Assembly: GCF_963583255.1 (NCBI RefSeq)
Contig: NC_084808.1
Span: 26,678,300 to 26,742,299 of the forward strand
DNA: 64,000 nt
Direction: 5' to 3'
Origin: Pyrus communis
Lineage: Eukaryota > Streptophyta > Magnoliopsida > Rosales > Rosaceae
The position numbers and the translations under genes are program-made. The notes under the pieces are model-generated. The model did no database searches and was not told where the DNA came from. It saw only the letters and a program-made list of their open reading frames with translations. This document shows positions 12,977 through 23,607 of the stretch, piece by piece (the first letter of the stretch is position 1; every line of letters starts with the position of its first letter).

Positions 12977-15900
12977 CTCAAGGAAGATCGAAGTCCGATC
13001 GAGAGTCTTGCAGAGACCATATTGGCATCCATTTCAGAGATCGCAGTATCGGTATCAAGCCTCGAGGTGGGATGGGAATTTTTTATCGAAACTGCATGCT
13101 ACCTATATCGAGCTTCCATGGCGATTATGGTGTTGAAGACGGCTGAAAACTGCCCAGAAAATGCAATGGAAATTCTGCAGTCGATATCCAAGAGTGTTTG
13201 TTTGGCCAAAGATCTTGTGGGGAGATGCCAAATAGGTGTCCAACCATTTTCAGTTGCTGAACTCAGGGTTATTATAGCAGAGCTGGAGGAGGTCGTTAAA
13301 GACATAGGAGAATGCTTGAGCATGATACCGCCATTTACATTTGGAGACCAAGAATACGCAGAAGTTGCAGTTCGGTCCCTTTCAAATGAGATGCAGAGTG
13401 CTCGCTTTAGAACTCAAGTGTCTCAGATCAATGAGCTCAATACAAAGATGTGGTCCTTGGAGGAGCAACTAAAGGAAGAACCAACAGCGACAGAAATGGA
13501 TTTCTACTCCTTAAATTTTGAGATTTCCACAGAGAATCCTCACGTTTTGGATACACCTCAACTGGTTGAAATCCTTAAAAGCGCGAGTTGGGTAAGCAAA
13601 AGAAATGATGTGAACATGAGTGGATCTATAACGACATTGCCACAGGTGGGTGAATACATGGAGCCTCTGTATGAGAGTTTTTTCTGCCCACTGACAAAGA
13701 AGATCATGGATGACCCAGTAACCATAAGAAGCGGAGTGACATACGAGAGGAAAGCAATTGTTGAGTGGTTCGAGAAGTTCAATGGCTCTGAAGAAATCTT
13801 CTGCCCAACCACTGGCCAGAAGTTGGCAAGTAAAGATTTCAATTCCAATAAAGCTCTAAAATCCACAATAGCGGAGTGGAAGGACAGGAACGAAGCAGAG
13901 AGGATTAAGGTTGCCCGAGCAGCATTGTCCTTGGCTAGTTCAGAGCATATGGTGCTTGAAGCAGTAAAAGATGTGCACAGTATCTGCCAAAGGAACCCAT
14001 ACAATAAGATACAAGTTCGTAGTGTTGGAATATTGCCCTTGCTTGTTCAGTGCCTGGAGTACGAAGACAAAGATGTTATATGTGCAGTGCTCGAACTTTT
14101 GCAGCAACTGGCGGAAGATGATAACAACAGCAAGGTCGAATTTTAATTTCTTAATTTTTCATGAGAAACAACTAAATAAGACTAGAACAAACACTTGTTG
14201 GGTCCAACTTCTGACAGAGTGGTTTCTTGTGCAGGAAGAGATTGTGCAAACGATAAATATTTCAACTACAATCAAAATGCTTTCTAGTACTCACCAGTCC
14301 ATAAGGCATGCATCATTGATGTTCTTACTTGAGCTTTCGAGATCACAATCATTCTGTGAGAAAATCGGATCAGTTACTGGAGCAATCTTTATGCTGGTCA
14401 CAATTAAATACAGAAGGTATACCGATGTCTTTGCTTCGGAAAAAGCAGAAGAAATCTTGAGTAATTTAGAGCATTTTCCAAATAACATCAAACAAATGGC
14501 AGAAAATGGACTCATGGAACCCCTCCTAAAGAATATTAATGAAGGTAATTTTCGGAACTCCACAATCCAGCCAAGCATAAATAACTAAAGAACTTTTTAC
14601 TAGAATCTAAAGAACTTTGTTTTGATTTAAACATTGAAATATCAGGTTGTGAAGAGATGAAGATAGAGATGGCAAGTTACCTCGGGGAAACTGTTGTTGG
14701 ACAAGACCAAAAAACATACGTTGCTGAGAAGGCCTCTCCTGCTCTCATCGAAATGGTACGTAACGGAAATACAATGGCCAGAAGGGCAGCATTCAAAGCT
14801 CTGGGGCAACTCTCATTGTACCACCCTAATGGAAAAATACTTCAAGAAGCTGGAATTATACAAGTCATGGTTGAAGAGATGTTCATTCGGAAAATTCAAA
14901 ACGAACCAATGGACTCAACAAGTGAAGCAGCTGCAATCCTTGCAAACATATTTGAGTCCGGGCTTGAGCTTGAGAACCTCCCCGCTAATTCTCATGGTCA
15001 CACTTTGACTTCTGACTATGTTGTGTGCAACATCATCTACACGCTCAACAACGCAACCACAGATGAACTAAGTAACAACCTTATTAGAATTCTTCTGTTG
15101 ATTGCCGAGATCCCCAGATCAGCAGCGACCATTGTCTCGACGGTAAAAGAGACTGAAGCAAGCTACACGCTCATTGAACTCATCAACAACCCACACGAAA
15201 AACTTCACATCGCAGCGATCAAGCTACTGACTGTTCTTTCACCCCATATGGGCCACCTACTATCAGAAAGACTCTGCAAAACCAGAGGCCAGCCTGAGAA
15301 CCTTATCCATAAACCAACTGAAACAACCCTCATCTCCGAGAAGCATGCAGTTTCAGCAAAATTTCTAGCGCAACTTCCCCACGACAACCTGACACTAAAC
15401 CTAGCTCTTCTATACAATAACACAGTGCCTACAATCCTGCAAGCTATCAGTCAAATACAAGGAGATGTCACATCAAGCAGGTTCGAAAGCGCGTACTTAG
15501 AAGGCCTAGTGGGAATTCTAGTCAGATTCACAACAACGCTATACGAACCCCAAATACTGTTTCTAGCAAGAACCCACAACTTCACTTCAGTATTCACAGA
15601 GCTGCTCATGAAAACATCAAGTGATGAAGTTCAGAGGTTATCAGCAATCGGGTTGGAGAATCTTTCCACAGAGTCAATAAAACTATCAAAACCGCCACAA
15701 ATCAAGAAAAGCAAGTCCTTGTACCTGCCCAAGTACCTACCTTGTGGATCACCGAGGAGGAGGAAAACACCGCTGTGCCCGGTTCACAGAGGGGTATGTT
15801 CTTCACAAAACTCATTCTGCATAGTTGATGCGAAGGTGGTTGAGAGGCTGTTAGTGTGTTTGGGGCATGAGAATGCAGAAGTTGTCGAAGCTGCATTGTC

Positions 15901-16231
15901 TGCAATATGTACATTGTTGGATGACAAAGTTGATGTCGAAAAGAGTGTGATCATGCTGAGGGAGGCTAATGCTGTGCAGCATGTTTTGAATGTGGTGAAA
16001 GAGCACAGGAAAGAGGGGCTGTGGCAGAAGTCGCTTTGGGTGATTGAGAAGTTTTTGAATAAAGGCGGGGATAGTAAGTCGGCTTCGGACATATCAAACG
16101 ACAGGGTTTTGCCTGCTGTACTGGTGAGTGCTTTCCATCATGGAGCTGGAGAAACCAGGCAGATCGCTGAGAAAATTTTAAAGCATTTGAATAAGATGCC
16201 CGATCTCTGTGCTTCCAGCCGTACCATGTAA
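12977..16231 (+). CDS. U-box / ARM-repeat E3 ubiquitin ligase (PUB43/44-like)
   Basis: Plant U-box ligase that would pass ubiquitin from an E2 to substrates held by its ARM repeats. Exons: 12977-14134, 14235-14544, 14646-16231. Together 3,054 bases in one frame. The N-terminal helical region is followed by a complete U-box (ESFFCPLTKKIMDDPVT ... CPTTGQKL, genomic 13663-13890) and then by armadillo-type repeats to the end. The open frame runs back to a likely acceptor at 12976 with no ATG. The first in-frame ATG is at 13118, giving 970 aa, with the U-box near residues 182-258. Either the 5' exon with the true start was missed, or translation begins at 13118 after an intron in the leader. Conserved-looking sequence (SLAETILASISEIAV) upstream of 13118 favours a missing first exon. 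PUB43/44 relatives act in senescence and immunity; that role here is inference. No internal break seen. Confidence 0.88.
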
Positions 16232-17271
16232 AACGTTCATGCTCACAAAGCATACATGCCATGTAGTGAATCTATTTTTTGATACAAGCGATACTCGGAG
16301 AGGGGCGATTCGAACTTGGGGACCTCGAGTGCAAGGTAGAATATTTTTAACATACAAGCTTCTTACGGCATCTTGTAAATTGTAAATGAAGTTTGATTGT
16401 TTTGCCTAATCTTTTTCTCTTTTTCTTTTTTATTATTTGATTGTGTATTGATATATAGGTTCAATCCAGATCCAAATAGATTAAATCACACTCATTCAGA
16501 AGCAATTAAGTGCACTCGCGTTTTCGTTATTTTTTTGGTTATTTTTTCCTCACATTTGTTTAATAAGCCATAAGCAAAAGTTGATTTTTAAAGGAAGAAC
16601 CAAATTTTGTTTGGATAATAAATTATTGGATTTGGATTGAAGTTTTCTTTTTGTATTTTGGATGAAAGTTTCAAAGTATATTTCTGAATAAACAATTTTT
16701 CAGAAAAATAAAATAAATTTAAGAGGCATCGTTGTTACAGCATGTCACATTAAAAAACCGAACAAATAAGATTGACATGATAAGATTCACCGAAACGACA
16801 ACAAACAAGGCACAAGGGAGGAATTTTGACTCCATTGTTTTACATACACCAAACACTTTCGTGAAGAAGTTTTTAACTCAGTTGTTTAAGAGCATACGCC
16901 AGCACACTTGAATTCCCGGATTTGATCCAGTTTTCACACATATCAAAATATAAAAATAAGTAAATAAACACTTTCCTCGGCAAGTTGGCAAAAGCAAATC
17001 CTCCTTAATCCTTAGACATGAAGCGGGTCTTGGCCGGCACTTTAAAATTGACAATATAATTCCAGCTGATGATCCAAAAATCAAATGTTGTCCATTGACC
17101 AATACTTTGATGTCCAACAATATTGTTTCAAGCTTTTGTATTTAGCCTCCATCTTACAACCTATTACAACATTTATACACGCATCTTTGTCTCCAACATA
17201 ATAATTTGAACTAAACTTTTACATCACTTGCATTGCCGGCATGAGATGCTTTTGAAAAATTCAATATTTTT
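16232..17271. other. intergenic, no gene seen
   Basis: 3' flank of the U-box gene, then AT-rich DNA. Near 16290-16330 the sequence GAGAGGGGCGATTCGAACTTGG contains a B-box-like GATTCGAAC, possibly a degenerate tRNA-derived repeat, but no complete SINE is visible. The ORF at 16878-17120 on the minus strand has no recognisable features. Confidence 0.5.
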
Positions 17272-17428
17272 AAGGGAGTTTTAACGAAAAGGCTACGGTA
17301 CTGTTCACTTTAACGAAAAACCACATTTTTACACTAAAAAATCAATCTTGGTACTATTCACTTTACTCTTTATTTTGTCCTTATCATTAAAACTCAAAGT
17401 TTTCAAGCCCTTTTCATTAGTTTTCCTT
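17272..17428 (+). mobile_element. short MITE, family A copy 1 (about 157 bp)
   Basis: Imperfect terminal inverted repeats: AAGGGAGTTTTAACGAAAAG at the left and, reversed, AAGGAAAACTAATGAAAAGG at the right. Interior hallmark phrases TACTGTTCACTTTAACG and TTTGTCCTTATCATTAAAAC. The same element occurs inverted at 42637-42791 and in a decayed form at about 29788-29941. It lies 140 bases upstream of the peroxiredoxin-like gene. Confidence 0.7.
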
Positions 17429-17569
17429 ATTTTTTTAATGATCTCAGGCCTCTTTATATGCTTTGATCTTGAGTAGCTGAGCCTAACACCAATAGGGTTT
17501 CATTTCTACATACAGACTCGATCGAGAAAAGAACTGATTTGTTTGGAATATTCTCTGATTTCTAAAGAA

Positions 17570-19558
17570 ATGGCTTCTTTTTCGATAGAGGAGTTTGTTG
17601 GGGACGGGGTTCTGAAAGGAATGATTCTGAAGCTGCTAGATGAAGGCTGGGATGATGTACCGACCTTGAAGATCATGAATACAGATGATATGGATGCATT
17701 AAACATGACACAACTGGAGAAGGTTAGGTATTTAGACGCTTATTCAAAAATGTTTTACATTCGGTTCAGTAATCATCTCCTTAACCTATGAACATCTGAG
17801 TATGAATCTAAAAGGCATGTCTTGTAATCACCATATCAATCTGCTTCCAAGGCATTTATTTTATTATTATTATTTCTCTAGGATGCATTGGAAATTAGGT
17901 CATACCTGCACGACCGCACTTTGATGCAATATGGAGATAGGCTTGAGTCCAGTGGGAAATGTCTGTCCGAGCTCCTTAGCTTAAGCACTGTAGATCTTTC
18001 TTCTCAGTTTGGCATGAAGCGTGGTCATATTGCCCGTTTCATGGACAGAACTGGTGCTTGTGCAGATCACCTACCAAAGTCTCATCCTACCCCTGCTGCA
18101 ACAGAAAGAATGGGCTTACCGTCGAAAAATACTAGGATTCAAAGGAGTTTTCAATCTGTAAACTCTCAAAAGATCCAGAGTAAATTAACAACAAGAACTA
18201 GTTCAATTAACAGCAAATCTCTAGAACAATCACTGGCGAGTTTTAAGATCAAAGATGGATACATCTTCAAAGGGATCGTTGCTATGGAGCCAGCCGATCC
18301 TAGATTATGTGGTTGTATACAACCCGCTCCTGTAGTTGACAAAGTTGCACCATACTCTACCATTGAAAACATCTCGGTTCAGAAGTTGACACCAGAGTAT
18401 AAGATTGGAATGGAGCATTTGGTGAAAACCAAAACACCTCCGATGAAGGCTTCAGAACTGTGGAGAAACAAACCAACAGTGATTCTCTGCATTCGACGTC
18501 CAGGGTAAATCTTTTACTCTGCGTTACAACATTTCTTCGTTTAACAGATCATGGTTTGTCCATTATGTCAGGTGCTAAATTTTCTGTCATTATTAACTCA
18601 GACAAGTAGGAGGTACCGTTGATCATAATTTTCATATAGGGGTGTATTAAGTAAATATAAGACACTTTAAAGACAGAGATTCATAAATTAAAATGAAGAG
18701 ACACATGATGCAAGTATATTGCTATAGAATGTTATCGTTGCCTTACGGTCCAAAAGGAAGTACATGAAACAGACAAAAATAATGTATGACCGTGAAAAGT
18801 TGGCTCGACTCTACCATGAGAAACAGGGTTTTCCAAAAGCTATATCTAATTCAGTAATTCTACGTCAAGGTATGACGCATCTTTCTTGAAACTAAGTTCT
18901 TTTGTATATATTGAACTTGAAACAGGTGCATCATGTGTAGGGCTGAAGCTCACCAGCTATATGCCAAAAAACCCATATTTGATTCACTGGGAGTTCAACT
19001 ACTTGCAGTTCTTCATGAGCATATGGAGTCAGAGGTATAACTACATTTAATTTCTAGCTCTTACCATTAACTTTGGATGACGTATTGTTCTGATGCAGAT
19101 AAAAGACTTCTGGCCTCGATATTGGGGTGGTGTTGTATTGTATGATCGTGGAATGGAATTCTTCAAAGCACTTGGTGGAGGGAAACTGCTCAAGGAAAAA
19201 TTCCTGTCAGGTTTTGTTTTCAACCCTCGAGCAAGAGCAAATTACAAGCGTGCAAAAGCTATGGGGATACAGCAAAACTTCAAAGGAGAAGGTGAAATTA
19301 AGGGGGGGCTTTTTGTAGTTGGCAGTGGAAGGAGTGGCATTGCATACCAGTTTATCGAGAGGAACTTCGGTGATTGGGCACCTCCAGCTGAAGTTATTGA
19401 AATCTGTGCTCAGTTGCAGGTAATTCTTCTTGGACTTTGAATTCTTCCCGAGTCTGCATCAATGATAAATTTATATTTAACAGCTCATCTTTAACGTAAT
19501 GCAGAACCAACAAGAAGCTCAAGATGACTCTTATAAGAGATCACAGCAGTCCGAATGA
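17570..19558 (+). CDS. peroxiredoxin-like 2 (AhpC/TSA-type) protein with N-terminal SAM-like region
   Basis: Thioredoxin-fold protein of the PRXL2/FAM213 type, predicted to take part in thiol redox reactions. Exons: 17570-17722, 17882-18504, 18926-19034, 19099-19419, 19505-19558; 1,260 bases, 419 aa. Start is the ATG at 17570 (GAAATGGCT). Residues 1-100 hold two short helical modules around GWDDVPTLKIMNTDDMDALN and LLSLSTVDLSSQFGMKRGHI that resemble SAM-type helix bundles. Residues about 100-230 are a low-conservation linker. The C-terminal half is the redox domain, with the CxxC of RRPGCIMCRAEA near residue 260 split by intron 2, then the characteristic DFWPRYWGG, LYDRGMEFFKALGGG and GLFVVGSGRSGIAYQF. 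A likely poly(A) signal, AATAAA, lies near 19602. No transit peptide is obvious, so location is unknown. The redox domain call is firm; the SAM call is tentative. Confidence 0.88.
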
Positions 19559-20187
19559 AAGTTAGATGACTATTTTCTGCGCACGCCTGAGATTCACAAT
19601 GAATAAAAACATATATCTTGTAATTCCAGGATAGACAACGTATTACTTCTTATGATTCGTTTATTACAGATGTTGCTTGTACTATTTGTATGGAGTGTAA
19701 AGACGTGAGTTTATTGGAAATGCAATTCATTTAACAAACAGTTCAGAAAATCCTTAAGAACCTTCTTTTAAACTTGCAGCAATCAATTTATCTGAGTAAA
19801 CATTGCATTGATCGAGTTAGCAAAGGGTCCGCAGAGATAGTCCTTCAAAACATAATCCAATAAGTCACCAAGTGATGTTTAATGACTTGCCCTCTCAACC
19901 TGAAACAAGTAGAACATGTTTTATCATAACTTACATCTCCAAGTGATGTGATCCTCCTTCTATGGAGCTTGAGCATAGCTGTTGGAATCTTGATATAAAA
20001 ACATTTCCAGTTCATAACCTTGCAAGTATTCAGAATCTCAGATAAAAAGAAAGTTCTTGCAGGATGGTCGCTTCATTCACAACAGCTCTCAATTGCATTT
20101 GTATTTGTGTAACAAATATCTTCTCAAATCAAGGAAATTATATGGTTTGACAATCCTCTCCAGCAGCTTTTGACACTCACAATCTCA
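19559..20187. other. convergent intergenic space between the PRXL2 and PPR genes
   Basis: Contains the 3' flanks of two convergent genes: PRXL2 reading right and the PPR gene reading left. AT-rich. No other gene or repeat is seen. Confidence 0.6.
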
Positions 20188-22419
20188 TCACCAGAAATCT
20201 CCGCATGAACAAGTTCCGTCTTTAAATAGATGGTACCGGACAGCATCTCTTACAAGAATCTCTCTCTTGGTGATCTTGGAAATGTATTTAGTGGCATTGT
20301 GGCAATCCCCACACACTCGAAGGTTTTTAACTACTCGTATGGGAAGGCAAGGAGGAAGAAATATCAATCCAAACGCAATTGCGAGCTTCTCACTGTGGTA
20401 ATTAAGCATCTTCATTTTTTCTGATTCCTCAACATCATGAAGAACAGAACTCATATCTGGCTCATACCCCTCTTCTATCATTTTTCTATTCAGTTCCTCC
20501 AGCTTAGCATATATCTGATCCGAAAATGGACTTGATTGGTCATCTGCTGAAAAGATGTGCACTCTGTTCTTATATTTGATCCAACTGCACCCCGGTTCTT
20601 TTCTAGCCCCCATATCCCTCATTCCTCTCCTCAATTTGGCCACCTCATCCCATTCCCCTTTGGCAGCATAGATGCTTGAAAGCAAGATATAGCTTGCAGC
20701 ATTCTGGGGCTCTAATTCTAGAAGAGATTCAGCTGCCCATTTACCAATTTCCACATTACGATGAAGTCTACACGAGCTCAACAAGGTGGCCCAACCAATT
20801 GCATCAGGACGGATTGGCATCTTATTTATGAAGCTTTTTGCTTGTTCTAATCTTCCAGCTCGGCTGAGAAGATCAATAATGCAAGTGTAGTGATCCACAA
20901 TTGGTGTAATTCCATGTTCTTTTACCATTGATTCAAAATACTGATGCCCTTTCTCCACTAGTCCTGCTCTACTGCAAGCTGAAAGAACCCCTATGAAAGT
21001 AACTCCATCGGGTTTCAAACCATGGGCTAACATCCTTTCAAACAACTCAATTGTCTCATAAACTTTTCCAAACTGGGCATACCCTGAAACCAAGGCCGTC
21101 CACGAGACTTCATCCCTGATTTTCATCTCATCGAACAGCCTATGGGAGTCTTCGATGCTTCCGCATTTACCATATAATGTGACCAGTGCATTTGAAACTG
21201 TAACAAAAGACATCAAACCCGAAGCTAGAGCTTGGCCATGGAACTGGGCACCTTCTTCTAAGCTTGCTAGGTTTGCACATGAGCTAATTACACTTCCCAG
21301 GGTAAAATCATCTGGTTCAACCCCGCTTCTCTGCATATCACAAAAAATTCTTACAGCTTCTTCACTGTACCCATTTTGTCCATAACCCACAAGCAGTGCA
21401 GTCCACGATACTACATTCTTGCGGCTCATTCTCTTGAAAACTGTTTCCGCAGATTTTATGCTTCTACATTTGCAATACATGTCAACAAGAGCACTACCAA
21501 CAAAGATGTTATCTATAAAATCAGTCCTAATGATATACGCATGAACTTGCTTGCCCTCTTCCAAGGCAGATAGGCTTCCACATGCGGTCAGTACGCTACC
21601 AAATGTATATTGATCCATACTTAAGCCTTGCCATCTCATTTCTCTAAACTTATCAAGTGCTTTTCCGCCTGCCCCATTTTGGTTAAGCCCGCTAATCATT
21701 GTGGTCCACGAAATTGAATCTTTTTCAGGCATTTCACTAAACAAACATTCAGATTCTTCAATCAATCCACTCCGTAAAAGCCCGGTGATAAGCGTATTAT
21801 ACATAACCACATTTCTCTCTGATATTGAATCAAAAACCCGCTTTGCATACAAAATTAACCCCACTTTCGAGTACATGTCCACCAAAGGACTGCCAACAAA
21901 TACATACGATTCAAACCCAAATTTCACTATCTGCCCATGAAGCTGTCGACCCAAGTTCACACATCCCTGACTCGACGAAAGCACAAGCATCGTGGAGAAA
22001 GTAATCCGGTTCAAATTACCCGGCCCGTCCCTTAACATCAAGCTATAAACTCTCACAGCCTCAGCAACGAAGCCACATGACGCATGCCCCGAAATAACTG
22101 AATTCCAAGACACCCCATCTCGGCTCGGCATTCGATTGAAGATATCTTGCATCTCAGAAATGTGACCCGATTTAGAGTAAACGGAGAGAATGGCATTCCA
22201 TGAGAAAAGGGTTCGGTGAGGGATTTGGTCGAACACATGGCGGGCATAGCTTAAGTTGCCCAATTTGCCGTAGGTAGTAACGAGATTGTTGAGAAGAAAG
22301 GTTTCGGGATTAGTCACGGTTTTGACAATGTGGCAATGGAGCTTTCTGGCTTGCGCATGGTTTCCTGCTTGGCTGCAGAGCTTGAGTAAGTTGCAGTAGT
22401 AGTTTGAGGAAGACGACAT
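20188..22419 (-). CDS. PPR protein, PLS class with E/E+ and DYW domains (At1g68930-type)
   Basis: Single-exon pentatricopeptide repeat protein of 743 aa, the same length as Arabidopsis At1g68930, which it closely resembles from memory. PPR proteins bind organellar transcripts base by base. DYW-class members edit C to U, so this one probably acts in plastids or mitochondria, though the target is unknown. Visible features: about 15 alternating P, L and S motifs (for example FSWNAILSVYSKSGH, VSWTALLVGYGQNGYSEEA, KPDGVTFIGVLSACSRAG), then E/E+ sequence (GCSWIKYKNRVHIFSADD) and a complete DYW deaminase. The deaminase zinc signature is seen as NYHSEKLAIAFGL (HSE) and CGDCHNATK (CxxC). The protein ends CSCGDFW rather than DYW, which is also how I recall the Arabidopsis protein ending. 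The start is the ATG at 22419; an upstream in-frame GTG is not used. Intronless, as usual for the family. Confidence 0.95.
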   Translation of the reverse strand: MSSSSNYYCNLLKLCSQAGNHAQARKLHCHIVKTVTNPETFLLNNLVTTYGKLGNLSYARHVFDQIPHRTLFSWNAILSVYSKSGHISEMQDIFNRMPSRDGVSWNSVISGHASCGFVAEAVRVYSLMLRDGPGNLNRITFSTMLVLSSSQGCVNLGRQLHGQIVKFGFESYVFVGSPLVDMYSKVGLILYAKRVFDSISERNVVMYNTLITGLLRSGLIEESECLFSEMPEKDSISWTTMISGLNQNGAGGKALDKFREMRWQGLSMDQYTFGSVLTACGSLSALEEGKQVHAYIIRTDFIDNIFVGSALVDMYCKCRSIKSAETVFKRMSRKNVVSWTALLVGYGQNGYSEEAVRIFCDMQRSGVEPDDFTLGSVISSCANLASLEEGAQFHGQALASGLMSFVTVSNALVTLYGKCGSIEDSHRLFDEMKIRDEVSWTALVSGYAQFGKVYETIELFERMLAHGLKPDGVTFIGVLSACSRAGLVEKGHQYFESMVKEHGITPIVDHYTCIIDLLSRAGRLEQAKSFINKMPIRPDAIGWATLLSSCRLHRNVEIGKWAAESLLELEPQNAASYILLSSIYAAKGEWDEVAKLRRGMRDMGARKEPGCSWIKYKNRVHIFSADDQSSPFSDQIYAKLEELNRKMIEEGYEPDMSSVLHDVEESEKMKMLNYHSEKLAIAFGLIFLPPCLPIRVVKNLRVCGDCHNATKYISKITKREILVRDAVRYHLFKDGTCSCGDFW

Positions 22420-22830
22420 CACCGAAAGGCCTTTGGCGGCAAACAGAAGTTAATTGTACCTTACAGTAGTTTGTGATTCCATGTGTTCGTGCTTATAGTA
22501 AGCTAGAGGAGGTCATATATTTTTTTTTCTTTTTTTTTTAATATAAAATGTTTGTGGAAGTAAATATTCAAATCATAATTCCAAAATATGTTTTCAAATT
22601 TTATCTATCTAGTCATTGTGTTACGAGGTGTGAATTAGGTCAGTCGGTTAACATCTCTCGCTTCTTAATATGTCTCTCGAACCGTAAGTTATAACAATTC
22701 AAAATGTCGTTAAGCCATATTGAAAGTAAGTGAAGAAATGCGCTAACATTGGATAAAATGTTCGATTCCCCTCCATTGTAACCGAAAAACATACAAGACG
22801 CATAAATAAATGAAATATATGTTAAAAATA
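22420..22830. other. PPR gene 5' flank
   Basis: Short leader and promoter region of the minus-strand PPR gene, with a T-rich run at about 22518-22542. No separate gene is visible. Confidence 0.5.
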
Positions 22831-22958
22831 GAGAGTTATTATTAATTTATTAGCACTCAAAAAATCTCATTTGGCACTCTAAACTTTCTATAATTAAAAA
22901 GAAAAATACACTTATGAGGAGTGTAAAATGAGTTTTTTGGAATGCTAATTATAGTTCC
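22831..22958. mobile_element. short MITE with about 30-bp inverted ends
   Basis: The left arm, ATTAGCACTCAAAAAATCTC, matches the reverse complement of the right arm, ATTAGCATTCCAAAAAACTC, and the match continues into CATTTGGCACTC against CATTTTACACTC. About 130 bp in total, with an AT-rich centre. No target duplication was identified. Confidence 0.6.
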
Positions 22959-23607
22959 CTAAAAATATAACAAGATGAGAGAAGAAGTAATTATAAACTA
23001 CTCTTTAGTAGGAAATTCCGAGCTTAGTGACGTTTTAAAATTCATACAGTCAACCTATTTTTTAAGATTCGTACAACCAACCCCACTTAGTAGGATAACG
23101 CTCGACTGTTTTTGTATGTGGATTTGAATGACATATAATTAACATAAAACAGCTTGTAAATCTAAAATTAACAAAAACACTACCAGCATTCTCATTGAAA
23201 ATTTCTTGTTACTGCCCATCTCTATTTCTGTACATTCTGATCCACTCCCTTGAACACAAACAAATTCACCTTTTCTGCCTATATACCATCATATAATGCT
23301 TCTTATAATATCAAACATGTCATCTACTTCTGCATTATATTTCTACAGATCGCCGGAAGCTTCGAATTTGACGGCTTGAGCTTCCGGCGTCATCACAGGT
23401 GATGGGAAAAGAGAATTATCATGATCATTGTTATTTCTTCAAGGTAGTATTGTGCATATATGGGGGCGGTACAGTGTCGTGGCATAAATATGAATCGTAT
23501 AATCAAAGTTCAACTTTCATCTGGCCCGGTGGCGCTGATCCTGCAATTTTTGGAAGAGAAATTAGCTGAAGACACGGGAGATATCGGAGAAATCTTGTTC
23601 GTAAAAC
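22959..23607. other. intergenic, bHLH 3' flank
   Basis: The downstream half probably includes the bHLH 3' UTR. A small inverted match, CGCCGGAAGCTTC against GAGCTTCCGGCG near 23349-23390, could form a stem in the transcript. Nothing else is supported. Confidence 0.45.
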
